NCBI GenBank assembly: GCA_024114885.1
Contig: CP099432.1
Coordinates: 248,001-312,000 of the forward strand
Length of the DNA stretch: 64,000 bases
Origin: Septoria linicola
Lineage: Eukaryota > Ascomycota > Dothideomycetes > Mycosphaerellales > Mycosphaerellaceae
Direction: 5' to 3'
Shown here: piece after piece, positions 1 to 12,189 of the stretch
Position numbering within the stretch: position 1 is the first letter of the stretch
Layout of the letters: each line of letters opens with the position of its first letter
The notes under the pieces: generated by a model
What the model was told of the DNA's origin: nothing
Databases searched by the model: none
Seen by the model: only the letters and a program-made list of their open reading frames with translations
Translations under genes and position numbers: made by a program

Positions 1-3000
1 CTTACTATTTAGTACTCTCGCTACTTACTTATTAAGTAAGTAAGACAATCTCTACTTACTTATATAAGCTTTACTTGCTCGGTAACGCTAGCTATAAGCG
101 GTAGTATATTACGATATCGAATAAATACTAGTCTATCTTAACCGTGTTAGTACTATCTACTATTACTATTACTACTATAGGTATTATTAGCTACGTAATA
201 CGTCTAAATAGCGTACTAGTTAGTATAATAAAACCGCTATTTATCTATAACTTTAGAGTAACTAAATATCGTATAGTTTTACTATATAACTATCGTCTAC
301 GTAGTTATAATACGTCGCTAGTAACGCTAAATTATCGCTTAGGCTCGTTACTTATTACTAGACAGGTATATATATCTAACGCTATTTATACTAGGCTTAG
401 CTATTATCGTCTCTTTTTAATCTAGTAAGATATTAGTAACTAGCTTATATTAAGTTTAACTACCTTCTTCCGCTTCTTACTATAGTACTATATATACTCG
501 TCTATAGCTATATTATTGTCGCTATCGCTATCGCTATCGTTATTAATTATAAGCGAGTAGATAACGTAGCGAGTAGCTATACTAGGAGCGCGTAGACCGA
601 CTATCGACGTAGGAGGCCTCCTATACTTATCTTTATATATATTCTATAGCTATTAGATAGTAGCCTTAGTCCTTACGATCTAATCTTTATCGTTACTAGC
701 CTATCGTTATTATTTATCTAGTTTCTTAATAAACTACTATTTTATATTCGGATAGAGTACTACTATAGCTACGTAAATAGGCGTTTCGTCTATCTTAGTA
801 AAGTAATCGTTATACTTAGTCTAACTAAGCTTAATACTAGCGTAGAAGTACTATTATATAGTAAGTTAGTTAGATAGGTCGTTCTATATATTAGCTTTAG
901 TACGTAGTTATTATTATTATTCGCTATCGATACGCTATTTACGCTTTAGTAGTTAGAGGTTATTATCGATTAGATACTAGACAATAAGCGCTTTAAAGTA
1001 ACTTATTAGTACCTCTATTACTAGTAGTACTTACTAAATAGTACTAAACTTGCCGCTACTAGTACCCTATAGTGTCTTTATTACTATCTTTAATAGCTAG
1101 AGGATCTCGCGATACTACTTAATTATATACTAATCGTCGTCTATTAATTAATTATAGATAATAGAAGGCTCTAGCTTTATATAGTACCTATTAGAGTATT
1201 TCTTAGTCTACTTCTATATAGCTATATACTACTTATCTACCTCTTGTTCGTAGTACTTATTAATAGTAGCTCTAAGCTTTAATATACGCTTAGAGCTGTC
1301 GTCGAATAAGTACTAGCGCGTATATACGTCGTATAATAGACGATATATGTCCTTGTCGCCCTCTACCTTAAATAGAGCTACCTTAGTAAGCTATAGTCGT
1401 TCTACCTCCTCCTATACCTATAGTAAACGATCAAGATAATAGAGCGTGTTATAAAGCTTACTAATTAGTCTACGGCGACGCTAATATAGTAGTATTATAT
1501 CCTTAAACGTTAGTCTATTAGTAGCTATATTAATAGCTTTAGATTTAAGTACTTCTAGATCTTTACTAGTTAGCGTAGCCTATCTAACGAGGTTAAATAT
1601 ATAGCCTATATAGCGTAGCTAATTCTAGTGTTTATCGAAGCTATATTCCTACGTAAGATACTTAATTACCTTAGAGTTATTACTAGCGTTATTAGAGATA
1701 AAGTAACTAACTTTATCGTATAGGTTATAGTATACTATTACCTCTACTATAGTCTCTATAATATTACAGCTAGTATAACGGCCCTTCTACCTTAGTAGAT
1801 CTAGTAATATTATCCTTAGTTAACCTTCTATAGAGATAAAGTATATAATAATACTAAGTATACTAGTTTGTTTTTAGACGTCTATAGGTCGAATAAGAAG
1901 CTAATTCTCGTAATAGTAGCTACTAAATCCTCTATAATATAGCCGAGTTATTTATCGAACACTATTACTATCTTAGAGCTTATAGTTTAGTATAAAGGAA
2001 TAAATTAGTAGTAACGAGGTTAGAGGTAGGATAGGAGCGCTCTAAAAGCTAGTAAATCGTACTTATAGAAGGCAATATTGTCTATAATTAGCTATATATA
2101 TAGTAACGTAAGGAAGTCGTCTATATCGAATTTAATAGCTATATTATTATTAACGCTCTAAGGCGTTACGTACCTATCTATAGGCTTATACTACTTACTT
2201 AAAGGTATCTCTAGTAGCCTCTTACCTTCCTTATATATACTATATACTTACCTTAAGTATACTCCTACTAAAGATATCGATTTATCTATATCGTAGAGAC
2301 TAGCCTATTTACTACGTATCTATACCTTCTAAGAGTAGTAGATCTTATATACCTAAACTACCTTTTTACGCGCGTTCTATAGCCGCTAGCTATACGTAAA
2401 GACCTATAAAGTAATCTAAGTATCGTCTATTAGCTAAGAGTATACTAGTAATCGTTCGAAGTCTAGTTAGTCGAGTAATTTAGTATTATTATCGTGTTTA
2501 CGTTTTATAAGGCGTTTAAAGAGTATAGGCTACGAAGCCTCTATAGACGCGTTATCGTCTACCTACGTAGCCAATTCTAATAGTATAGACTCTAAGTTAG
2601 TACTAATTACTAAAGATAGATCTAATACTAATTCCGTGTCTATACTATACTCTATAATAGCGTTATTATTATTACGCTAGTATTTAGAGTTATTAGTATC
2701 GCTCTTAGTTAATACCTTCGTATCCCTATAAGCTAATAACTTATAACCCTAAGACTAGACTAAACTTACTTTAACTTACTAGCGCGCTATATAATACCCG
2801 TTTTAGAATATATTAATTTGCCTATTAGATTTAGTATAAGCTATTTAGTAACGATAGGTATTTTAAGACGATATAACGATGTATCTATAGTAGTAGATAT
2901 AGTTTCTCTATTAGCTAGAAAGTAATAGTCTACTAATAATAAAATACGACAAGAAAATAAGCTTAAAGTTTTAGTACTAGAACTATATAAATATAGAGAT

Positions 3001-3990
3001 ATTTTTATATAGAAATTTAGCTAACTATCTAAGCTCTATTTTGTACCGCTAAGCTTGTCTATCTAATATATTCTAGTAATGTTATTTAAAGTAGAAGAAA
3101 CTATACTATAATTACGATAATAGACTATAAGGAATTTAGAGTCTTAAGTTATTAGATTTAACGTTAAGCGTATATAAGCGAGCTTAGCTAGCGTAGCTAA
3201 GCTAATTAGACTACCTAATTATATAGCTTTAGCTACTTCTTTAACGATCTCTATACCTTATTTGCCTTATAACGATCTAGTATAACTATACTAATACCCT
3301 TACTCTTAATACGCGCGTAGTAGACTAGATACTTATAATAGCCTAGCTATACTATCCTATATACCTACGGATACTACTCGATTATCTCGTATATCTTAAT
3401 ACTATTAAACAGTAGAGAATAGTATAACAAACGCTCTAACGCTATCGTACGAAATAATTACTATAATTCTACTACTCTTACTCGAATAAATATAACCTTA
3501 TTTTGTACGCGTAGCTACTACGTACTAATATCGACTAATAAGAAGTTAAATAGCCGCTACTCTTATAACGAGAGCTATATTAGTACTAGCTCTAATAACG
3601 GCGATAGGTTATCGTACGTAGTAAGCTTAATAACGGTAGTTATAGTTATAGTTAGTATTATTAGTAGAGCTACTAGAGATAGCGTATCGTTACGTATAAG
3701 GTCGATAACCTACTACGTTTAGTACGATTCCTACTTATAGCCTACTATATCTACCTCGTCGCCTATCTTAGATCGCGATTTGTATAGAGAATAGGCTAAT
3801 AGCTCGATTTAGTAGAGGTGCGTATAGTAGAGAAGAAGGATAACGTTAGGCCGTAAGGCTTATAAGTTACTTGCTATTTATTCACTTACTTACTTGCCTT
3901 ACTTACGTAACAGCCAGGCTCTCTACTTGCTTACTTACTTGCCGTAAGGCTTGTAAACAAGTGAATCCTACTTGCTTGGCGACTAGTCTA
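1..3990 (-). mobile_element. hAT DNA transposon, copy 1, RIP-mutated, truncated by window edge
   Basis: This is the reverse complement of the complete element at 26169-29835 and aligns to it over its whole length, from the subterminal region at 1-110 to the terminus at 3981-3990. The outer terminus reads TAGACTAGTC on the minus strand, against CAGACTGGTC in the other copy; both differences are C-to-T or G-to-A. The missing far end lies about 40 bp beyond base 1. Subterminal DNA at both ends is full of CAAGTAAG-like repeats, as expected for hAT transposase binding sites. The body is TpA-saturated and nearly free of CpA/TpG, so no intact protein remains. Confidence 0.85.
144..2840 (-). pseudogene. 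hAT-family transposase remnant (copy 1)
   Basis: The minus strand carries the same degenerate transposase frame as the copy at 27000-29582. Its C-terminal dimerisation region lies at about 280-420. The plus-strand frame at 144-425 is open only because it mirrors this region; the same antisense frame is open at 29354-29581. The coding strand is broken throughout by TAA/TAG codons where Gln or Trp codons would be expected, which is the typical RIP outcome. It cannot encode active transposase. Confidence 0.7.
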
Positions 3991-4646
3991 CGTATGAACA
4001 AAGTCAGCGGAATTGGGCCAGGCTACCTCCAAAATTTCCCTTCCCATTGCTGGAGAGGCCTGCTTCGCAGAATGGACAGAGAAACCATACGGACAGACAA
4101 GAAAGGGACATGGCCGAACAGCTGGTGTCGATGCTCGAGAACCTTGGAGAGTCGGCAAAGATGTGTCAAGTGCAGGTCAGCAGTCTTTGTCCAGGCAGCC
4201 CGCATGGCCAATGAGTGGTTAGGCATCACGGGAGACTTCTGTTGTCATACGTGGCGATCCATGTCGGAGGTGGAGAAGTTGGCGGTGGAGCGAGAAAGCA
4301 TGGATGAGTGCTTATAGCCTTGCTGAGAGGACGGGAAGTGACAGAGCTGATGAACGCAGATGATGGACGTGGTGGACAATAATGAACAAAGTCAGGAAAG
4401 TGAAGAGCGAGACTGGATAGGTGCTTGGAAACGTACAAGGGATGAGCAATCACTATGCGCTAGCTGCTGCAAGAGGAGTGTTTTCACACTGTTGGCGTTG
4501 CGTAACTGCGGCTCAGATGTCCAACAGCATTCATCTCGTCATCCTCCAAGTCTATACGAGGAAGTTACCTTTTGCGGCAATGGTCATCCGTCTATGCCTT
4601 TCCTCTACGTTAGCGAGGTGACGAAGACCAGATCCGTATTCGGAGA

Positions 4647-5633
4647 CTACGGCGAATCATCGAGCGAATCAGGTCCATCATTGAATATCACCGTCTCAGT
4701 AGCCTGCAAGGTTTTTACGATCTCGCGCAAGCCACAGCTATGGCCGCTGAGGGAGCTCCATGAGCTCGCGTTGAGCGCGTATGGATTGTGCTTGCTGATG
4801 TCGAGGGTTGAAGCGATGCCTCGTACATGTTCCCGAGGGGCAGGACGTTTAATCGCTCGAGTCTCACAGAACACACAAGTATCATATGTCTTCTCTTCAC
4901 TCCTGCAGCTATTCGAACCAAGGTGGCAAGGTCTCAAGATGGGGTGCATTTGTACGAGCATTTTCGTGACGTCCAGATGACTTCCTGGGCTGGGATCTTT
5001 AGAAGCCTTGTTGGTAAACAACAGAAAGGAGATGATGGTTCAGGGACTCTACAACAACTCTCGAACGATCATGTGAAAGATTGTTTGTTCGAATCCATTC
5101 CACCTAGGGCTGGAAGCACCTATCATTGCAACATGACTCGGATTATGCATAAGCTGATGGTATAGCAGGCGAAAGCACGCAGTCCATATCTGTAGCGGGC
5201 TTCCGTTGAGATGCAGCAATTGTGCTCGAGCGACTAGTATAAAGAAAGAAGGAAAAATACCTGTCGACCTTCGCAGGTTTGACAGCAGGTACCGTCACGC
5301 CGGAATGGACCAGTACAATGCCATTGACATAGGCTCTTACAAAGCCAAGAAGGGTGATCTGGTCAGAGACTTATCTATCAGACGTCGTTGTTGCCTAAGT
5401 GTGGCATTCCGCTTAAGGTGACTTCGTTCGCTGTAACTCTCTATCAAAAGCCGAAGCGGCTTTTCGACTTGCCCGAATGACCAGTCTTCTACGTACTCAG
5501 TCGGCAGACAAGTCCAACATGGAGAGCACATTCTCGTATCCAGCAAAATCGGTCCAACAAGACTTTCCGCAGGTCGGTGCATCAAGGCATCTAGTGATGA
5601 TGGAAACATCTCGTTGAGACATGAATGCTCTCA
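4647..5633 (-). CDS. Possible multi-exon hypothetical gene
   Basis: No family is recognised. Two minus-strand stretches look coding. One is about 5340-5610, open for 90 codons. The other reads RAYVNGIVLVHSGVTVPAVK at about 5260-5340 in a different frame. A candidate intron follows that second stretch: a GTATTT donor, a pyrimidine-rich middle and a CTACAG acceptor near 5200. A further 124-codon open frame covers 4647-5021. The frames do not join without introns or breaks, and no start codon is secure. It may be a decaying gene. Confidence 0.25.
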
Positions 5634-6114
5634 GGACTAGCGAGCCTTGAGTCGTCTCTACCAAATAGTCAAGACTGGCCTTGCGTAGCCTAGCAGATCG
5701 CTGACGCCATTACGAGACAGAGGCAACCAGAGGGCAAGGGTCCTTGGTACTAAGCCTACACTAGGCTACGGGAGTAGGCGAATGATAAGTTCGAGCAGAC
5801 CATCGAGGCTCCGACGAGATTGTCAGATTGGCGAGGAGAAATGAGAGTAAACAGATTTCCTTCACTTTGAGAAGAACGAGGGTTTGTGTCGCTTCTCGCT
5901 AGAGAAGTGGGTCGCGACCTGGGATAGCAATGTATTAGCATAGTTCTTTCTTATGACCTGCGGCCTTGCGTGATATGCAACTCGGACTCACGGGTGAGAG
6001 GGCTATGGCTGATGCTGCTGCTACCTTTATGCTTTCTCGAGCGATGCACAGAGCAAAGACCAAAAAAAACGGAAGGAATACTGACGAGGATGAACATGGC
6101 TATCGTCTATCTGT

Positions 6115-7169
6115 TCAACTTGGTGAGTTACTCTCGCTATGTTGGACGCAGCACGGCATCCTCGACTGCGGCGCATAAGCGCGTTTTTGGAAACGTTTAA
6201 ACCCGGACTCATTGCGTTTCATGGATCGTGCTACGGCCAGTTCTGCCGTATGTCGATGGAAAGCTGCAACCATGATGGAAGAACCGCCTCTGCCTGCTAC
6301 ATCCTTGATCATCCAATCATCGACTTGGAGCTCTTTGGTGGTTGGTGTCGCAGAGGCGGTCGACAAGTAGGTCACGCCGGGTATGCTCTCAATGTACTGC
6401 TGTACCTCGCGGTGCATGGTCGCTTTCACTGCGTCACTTACTTGAACATAGGCTATCCAGTACTGCAACTTTCCGAGATCAATCTGATGCCGGTGACTAG
6501 CAAGAGGATAGCCCACTCTCGCTACTGGTCAGTATGTGTCGGCCAAAGAACGTCGTGAACTCACCCGCGATCTACTTTGACTAGGTCGCATCGCGCCGGC
6601 GGTCGGTGCTGTATCACCTCGAATTCCAAGGTTACAGTGCTACTAACGTGTCGAACGGCCAGGCGGCCGCGATGGATGTTAGTCGACTTTCCTCGGGCAT
6701 AAGTACATAGCGGGACATCAGGTGGTTTGATGGGAGCAAGCCCGTCTAGAGTCACAGGTTGATAGCCTAGCAGCCATCCGCGCTTGATCTCGGCTGGAAG
6801 GTATCGAAGCGAGATGGCCAGGAAGCCGTGCTAGAATGGGCCAGCGGCATCCACCGAAGCACATGTAGTGTCTGTCGTGGAACCATGATCGTCCGACTCG
6901 AGAAGACGGTTGTCTTGGACGGACATGAACGGAACGTGCCCGATGTCAGGGATCTCGTCCAGTGTGCGCCGGCTCTCCGAGTACAACAATAGTCTATGGT
7001 TATCGAGAATCGCTCTGTGCTGATGTGGTGCGAGGATGATCTCGTCCACCAGCTCACTGAACGCTTCAATCGCTGGCAGTCCCGAGGGCAAGAATACCGC
7101 CACGATGCCATACTTGGTGAAAAGCTCATCGCAGGTCGCGGGAGCCACTGCCATGGGCAATTCTGGCAT
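6115..7169 (-). pseudogene. Hypothetical protein gene, two exons, with an in-frame TAG
   Basis: An ATG at 7169 begins a frame that stays coding-like to 6561, starting MPELPMAVAPATCDELFTKY. It is interrupted only by TAG at 6831-6833; translation resumes as HGFLAISLRYLPAEIKRGW in the same frame. A fungal intron follows at about 6517-6562, with GTGAGT donor and TACTGAC branch site, leading to a second exon (6516-6115) that ends in TGA. Total length would be about 335 residues. The TAG could come from CAG by one C-to-T change, or could mark an unrecognised intron. The family is unknown and no signal peptide or membrane segment is evident. Confidence 0.4.
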
Positions 7170-7311
7170 TGTGCAGCGCAGCAGAGACAGCCACTTTTAG
7201 TGTACTGCGTGGCAAAGATGCTAGACCACACAACCACACTGTTCCAGGTGGAGGAAGCTGACTCTCTCTCTCCCTCGCGGTCGCGCATCATCACATTGCT
7301 GGCACAGCCAA

Positions 7312-8124
7312 ATGGCCCATGCTACTAACAAAAGATCCAGATCTGCACTCGGCGACGATGACGACGACGATATAACCCATTCGGCTCCCAAGCGATTCCG
7401 ACCTTCCCGGTCTCCGCTGCCTGCGACCACAGCACTCCTCACGCCGCACAGCGTGCCATCGAGTCCGACGGGTGCAGCAATCTGGTCCTCCACTGGCGGA
7501 GTGGATCTTGCGCGTGTCAACGAGAGGCTTTTGAAGCGCATTCAGGCCTCAAATATCATCAGCGCTGTCGTCTCCACCAGCGACGCCGACAGCGAGGACG
7601 AATGGCGTCGCCAATATGCGACAGACGATGATGATAGCAGCCAAGGCGCGGGATGGGTCACACCAGATCAATATGGAGAGCGAAGCACGCCGGTGACATC
7701 CCATGGGAGCGACACCAGCGACACTGCGGACTGCGTGCCTCTGGAAAGCGCGTTTGTCAAGAAACGTCGGAAAATAAGAGCTCCATCCGAATGGGACCCG
7801 CATCAGGACTATGGGCCACAGCATGCGCATCGACGAAATGAATCAATTGAGATTTTTATCTGCGAAGGGCTGGTCGACAGTTCCGGTACTTGTACATCAC
7901 GAGGGAAGATTGCTCCGTCCGCGCCACAGACTTCACGATACACGCGACGACCTTTACGTCTCAAGCGACGGCGCACACTCAAGCCGACAGTCGACCATCA
8001 GACCGTTGCGTCGAGTTGTGGTCTGCGGCGCGAGAGTAGTGGTATGGTGGTTGAGAAGCATGTCCAAGTGCGGAGTTCTACGATGAGGACGCGCAGTGGC
8101 AGGGTGTACGAGAGACGTATTTGA
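7312..8124 (+). CDS. Hypothetical protein, 270 aa, charged and low-complexity
   Basis: A single uninterrupted frame runs from ATG at 7312 to TGA. The N-terminus pairs a basic patch (NKRSRS) with an Asp run (LGDDDDDD) and then KRFRPSRSP, resembling a nuclear-localisation-type region. The middle is acidic and Ser/Thr-rich. A second basic cluster (KKRRKIR) lies near residue 150, and a third basic stretch with RRPLRLKRRR lies near 220. It ends in TRSGRVYERR. The composition suggests an intrinsically disordered nuclear or chromatin-associated protein, but that is inference; no catalytic motif is visible. It is divergent to the minus-strand gene starting at 7169, so 7170-7311 is probably a shared promoter. 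Confidence 0.55.
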   Translation: MAHATNKRSRSALGDDDDDDITHSAPKRFRPSRSPLPATTALLTPHSVPSSPTGAAIWSSTGGVDLARVNERLLKRIQASNIISAVVSTSDADSEDEWRRQYATDDDDSSQGAGWVTPDQYGERSTPVTSHGSDTSDTADCVPLESAFVKKRRKIRAPSEWDPHQDYGPQHAHRRNESIEIFICEGLVDSSGTCTSRGKIAPSAPQTSRYTRRPLRLKRRRTLKPTVDHQTVASSCGLRRESSGMVVEKHVQVRSSTMRTRSGRVYERRI

Positions 8125-8335
8125 CTGTGCTTCTGATCACGGTCTACGAGGGGTACAGTCTTTGACCTTGCTTCTGTTCACATGATACGAGTAGAGAATA
8201 ATGAATCGATGTGACATGCTGGTGTTTGGCAATGGTGAAATAAGCCTCCCGAGTTCCAGCCGAAATTCCGATTCCGAGCCTCTTCCTCTTTCTCTTCCTC
8301 CACCATCTCCAACTCGCTCATCATTACATTGACCG

Positions 8336-8563
8336 TTACACCCTCGCACGGATCTTGTCTACCGTCACGTATCGAAACCGCAGTGGCTTGTGTCCCTTGT
8401 CAGGCCGCGCGCCGAAACTCCCTGCCTCCTCACTGCTGCTCGAACATGCACGTCTGCGGCGTTTGGAACCCGTCTTGGCGTTGTTTAGCTCTACGACATT
8501 GAGCATTCCCACTAACAACGGCGATGGCGGCGGCGGCGATGGCTGTGGTGATAGTGGAAACAT
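8336..8563 (-). CDS. Small ORF, 75 aa, proline- then arginine-rich
   Basis: An ATG at 8563 opens a 75-codon frame ending in TAA. It starts with a Pro/Ser-rich segment (PLSPQPSPPPPSP) and continues with a basic stretch (KRRRRACSSSS). It lies immediately downstream of, and on the same strand as, the 8618-9195 gene. It could be a further exon, because GTAAAC at 8621 and CGCTAG at 8576 look like splice sites. Joining them with that intron shifts the frame, so I list it separately. No family is recognised. Confidence 0.2.
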   Translation of the reverse strand: MFPLSPQPSPPPPSPLLVGMLNVVELNNAKTGSKRRRRACSSSSEEAGSFGARPDKGHKPLRFRYVTVDKIRARV

Positions 8564-8617
8564 GGATGCTCCATTCTAGCGAAAACCGGTGTCGATTAGC
8601 AAAGGCGGGCGTTGCGT

Positions 8618-9195
8618 TTACCTGATGCCGCTGTTGCTGCCGTCACTGATGCTGAGGTTGCTAGAAGAAGGCCACTCCAGCTGATGAGCATCCCATTGCT
8701 GAAGCGACAGCGGCGGCTCAATTATCTTCGGATCAAACTGGCTGCTGTGACTGGATAGGTTGAGTCCAGATGAACGGAAGGCGACTTGGCCAAAGAAATG
8801 GGGCTTGCCGAAGTCGAGGCCATTGAGGTCGGCTGTGCTGAAGCTTAATAGGCTAGGGTCGAAGGTGCTAAAGCAGAAGAAGCTGGAGTCGAAGGTGCCA
8901 AAGTCCAAAAGGCTGGAGTCCAGGCTGTTCTCGATCGTGCGGAAGTCGACTGCACTGATGTCGGGCTGCTCGAAGCTAGGGGTGCGGGAGTTGATATGCT
9001 GCACGTTGACCTGGCTCTCGGCTTGGTCGAAATTGAGCCCGCCATCGACATGGCTCCAGTGTCCTGCGCTCCAGTCAAAGAGGCTCCAGTCAAAGGAGCT
9101 CCAGTCAAAGGAGCTCCAGTCAATATGGCCCCAGTCTGATGGCCCCAGTCAAGCTGACTAGGATCGACTTCGACGTCGTTCTGTAGGTTGGTCAT
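8618..9195 (-). CDS. Hypothetical protein with tandem Asp-Trp repeats, one apparent frameshift
   Basis: An ATG at 9195 starts MTNLQNDVEVDPSQLDWGH. A tandem repeat of about 15 bp at 9030-9135 then encodes units such as FDWSSFDWSLFDWS, but only after a one-base shift near 9130. Downstream, a clean frame runs through DFGTFDSSFF and ends at TAA 8618-8620. The protein is rich in Phe, Asp and Ser and looks disordered or cell-surface-like; no known domain is seen. The frame break is explained by loss of one G (CAGGAC to CAGAC), either a real lesion or an assembly error. Confidence 0.4.
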
Positions 9196-9204
9196 CACTG
9201 CATA

Positions 9205-10019
9205 CTTGGCGTGCTAGCACTGGGTTCTTGGTCGTCGGCGCTGTCACTTCAGATGGACGAATTTGCCCTCACTGGCAAATGCTGCGGCATAGGAATGCAA
9301 AGACTTGGCCTTTATCCCAACCGCATGCTCTGAGCTATCTCAATCTGATGCGCCTCTCGAACGACCAGCTACGCTCAAGGGGTGCTCTCATCTCACTGTC
9401 TCTCCCTTTTTGCCGTAATCTATTGGCTTGGAAAACAAAACGCCATTCTTGCGCTTCATCCTGTCCTCGCTGTCGCCTCCGGACTGAGCCAGCCCACGTC
9501 AACAGAGGCCCCAACTTCGTCTAGCTTGGTAATCCAAGAATCTTGGGTTTGACCCACGGCAACTTGCATGCAAACTACACTTCCTGTCCAGCACTTTGCG
9601 CACATGGCAATCCCATACAGTGGCTTCATTTCCGCTGGAGCACCTGAGGTCAGTTATAGAGACCTCCGGTCATCTTCTACAAATGTGCATATCGCCAATT
9701 CGAATTGTGGAGCTGCACAGTGTGGAGCCTTGCCCATTTGCTATTTGCAATGACACGTTGTCTAGCCACGTACTGTCTCGGGCTCTCGCTCGCCAGACTT
9801 TCTGAAAAGAGGACCATGTTCAATCACAGGCGTTGAGAGCATGTTCGCCAGCTATCTCATGACCTTCCACCGCGAATCAATCCGCTTGCGTGCGACTTCT
9901 CTCCGTCGCTCCCCATCACACTGTTCGCCCGGCCTACTCGTCCGATCAATCGTGTACAGGCACGATCTCATTCCTATATCCGATCCGCTATACTGAGGTG
10001 TCGCCCAAAGGGTGCGCTC
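9205..10019. other. Intergenic stretch, no supported gene
   Basis: Only short frames without consistent coding character are present on either strand. Base composition is normal (not RIP-like). It separates the minus-strand gene at 8618-9195 from the pyrimidine-rich leader of the gene at 10337. Confidence 0.4.
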
Positions 10020-10336
10020 GTGGTGATGAGGCATGACTCTCCTCGTTTCGTCCTCTTTTCCCTTGTCTCTGCAGTTTTCGTATCTTTTCAGCCCATCACT
10101 CTCGTGTCCTTCATATTTCCAATCTTTCCCCAACCTTCATTACCTTTCCAGTATTTGTTGTCTGCTTCATTCTCCATCTGTTCCCGGCAACCCCTTTCGT
10201 CCGACGTCGTCTCTTTTCTATATCACCAGCACTTTGTATCTCGCATTTCCGAACCACTGTTTGTTATTCGCTTCCGCAGACAGTCTCTTCTCACAAGCAT
10301 AGTTCGCCAAGCGCTGGTCACACGCACAACTCCACT
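10020..10336 (+). promoter_or_regulatory. CT-rich promoter/leader of the 10337 gene
   Basis: About 300 bp of strongly pyrimidine-biased plus-strand sequence (long TCTTTTC/CCTTTCC runs) ends just before the ATG at 10337. Such CT tracts are common just upstream of transcription and translation starts in filamentous ascomycetes. The open frames across it are rich in Ser/Phe/Leu only because of the bias and are not taken as genes. Confidence 0.45.
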
Positions 10337-11140
10337 ATGCCTGGCAATCGGCGTGAAAGCAAGCCCATCGTGCAGCACTTCTTTGAAGCTTGCTCCGACC
10401 TCGTCTTCCTCCCCGGCATGACTGGTTCACAGCTCAACGCACTCTACGACAAGGTCATCAGGTCACCTCCCGCTGTCAACGAGGCAGAAGAGATGCGTGA
10501 CAAGAGAAGTCCCATTGCGTGGATTCAGCGCAACATGGCCGAGTTGAAGGATGCCAATGGGAGGAGAATGCCCAACCAAGCGTTGATTGAAGAGAGCATG
10601 AAGTTGAGATCGACGGAAGCTAAGCTTTATACTTCCAACTTGCTCAGTGTCTGTTGATGGCCACTTATTCCTTGCGAACAGGTCATTCCCACCGCGCCTT
10701 CTTCCAAGCAAGGTGTCGACGCTCATCGTCTGTCTACCAAGCTCTCTCCCAGCCTTAATCACTCTCCACCGAGCAATAATCCTGATCGCCACCTTGAGCG
10801 CCTTACTTCTGGCTCGGCCTACTTCCCAGGTCCAGTACTTGCTCCGACTACTGCCCATTGCCCACCTTTGACAAGCCTCAATGCTTCCACTTTCGCGCGT
10901 CCTGAGGCGGTGAATCAGGAAAGTTTAGACCATGTCTCTACCTTTCTACAATCCGTTCGCATGCCGCAGGTCGGTGGCCCTACTGCAGTCGACAAGTCGT
11001 TGATCGAGCCTCATTACATGGATGAAGACTTGGCTAGCTTCTCGGCGGACGATAGTAGCGGTCTCGAGTCGCCGCTTCCATCACCCCCCTGCACGTCCAC
11101 ATCTCTACTCTCTAATAACAGTAGCTCCAGCCGACAGTAG
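10337..11140 (+). CDS. Hypothetical protein, 256 aa, two exons
   Basis: Exon 1 (10337-10648) starts ATG in a CACTATGCC context after a CT-rich leader and encodes MPGNRRESKPIVQHFFEACS onward. Exon 2 (10682-11140) reads VIPTAPSSKQGVDAHRL and ends SSSSRQ-TAG. The proposed intron 10649-10681 (GTCTGT...GAACAG) keeps phase but is only 33 nt, so the donor site is uncertain. The exon 1 product is charged and probably helical; exon 2 is Ser/Pro/Thr-rich and likely disordered. No known domain is seen. Confidence 0.6.
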
Positions 11141-11706
11141 CCAGGAGACCACCTTGACCTCTAGCACTTCCGCTATTAACCTTCTAGGTAACCTTCCACG
11201 CCGGACGAGAGTAGCGACCAACACTAGACTGCCAAGTGTCATATCCCCTCGGCTCCCAAGCACCACCGCAAACCTGTGCCCTATCAATGACTATTACAAG
11301 TCCCTTGCTTAGTAGCTACCGGGCAGATAAACACTAGCAACGACGCACCATTACCATTGCCATCAATATCAACGACCTCGTCATCTCCTGCTCTACTCCT
11401 CGCGCACTGGACCCTACACGGCTCACATCCGAGCCTGCAAAAGTCCCTAGTCGATGTCATTAGACAGATTTAGCCGTGCAAAAGACAACGAGGATGTTGC
11501 GCTTTACTCGACCGCTGCAGTGATTTAATTGGCTGCGCGATACTAGTATAGTATCCACTCGGTAGTCGCCGCCGGCGCCTGCTCACTCTGCTAAGATGGC
11601 AAAGACTGGATACTATAGAGCGTACGCCGGCGCACGCAGAGAACGAGGTCGACACACCCTTAGTCATTCACCTAACTCTATTACAAGCTAAACTTAATGC
11701 AGCCAC
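11141..11706. other. Intergenic/3' region, no supported gene
   Basis: Follows the stop of the 10337 gene. Short frames only. Composition becomes TpA-richer towards 11700, marking the approach to the RIP block. Confidence 0.35.
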
Positions 11707-11762
11707 AACTAGCGCTATAGCGCAGCGCTCTACACTCGTAGCGCACCGCTACAGCGCTAGTT
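11707..11762. repeat. Imperfect hairpin with AACTAGCGCT arms
   Basis: The outer ten bases AACTAGCGCT (11707-11716) are exactly complementary to AGCGCTAGTT (11753-11762), and the inner arms pair with a few mismatches (TAGCG / CGCTA and GCGCT-like runs). The stem is about 26 bp around a small loop. It sits at the edge of the RIP block and could be a transposon end, a MITE fragment or a fold-back. Confidence 0.6.
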
Positions 11763-12189
11763 ATAACGATAGCTCCACTATGCTAATTAGCTAATAGAAA
11801 CAGTGTAGCGGCATGTTGTTATTGTCTTGGAAGGCACGGCTAAATCTGTCTATTTCCGCCGTAGTTCTCTAAAGCAAGCTTAGGAGACGTGGCCGGCGTC
11901 ATCGAGGCATTATAGGAGGCTACGGGATTCGTAATCGTTACAAAGAGTGCTATTAAGGCAGCGCTTAGGTTAGAGGATGTTATTACTATTAAGGTAGAGG
12001 AAGGGAATAGGCTAGCTTATAGACAGACAGACACTAATCAAGGGTAGTGTTTGTCTAATTAGTATATAATCTTCGTTTGATTAGATTATAGTAGACATTG
12101 CGGCTGTCGTCTAATTAGTAGTACTACGTACTAAAGCATAGACGTTCTATAGCCTATAAGTAAATAATTAGCTTATTACCTTATTATCC

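Noticed and set aside
144..425. 93-codon open frame as a gene
   Set aside because: It is the antisense strand of the hAT dimerisation region; the same frame is open in the other copy at 29354-29581. RIP makes TpA-rich DNA in which one strand can stay open by chance.
6767..7294. 175-codon minus-strand frame
   Set aside because: It overlaps the better-coded frame starting at 7169, has Ser/Trp-rich shadow composition and no plausible start context.
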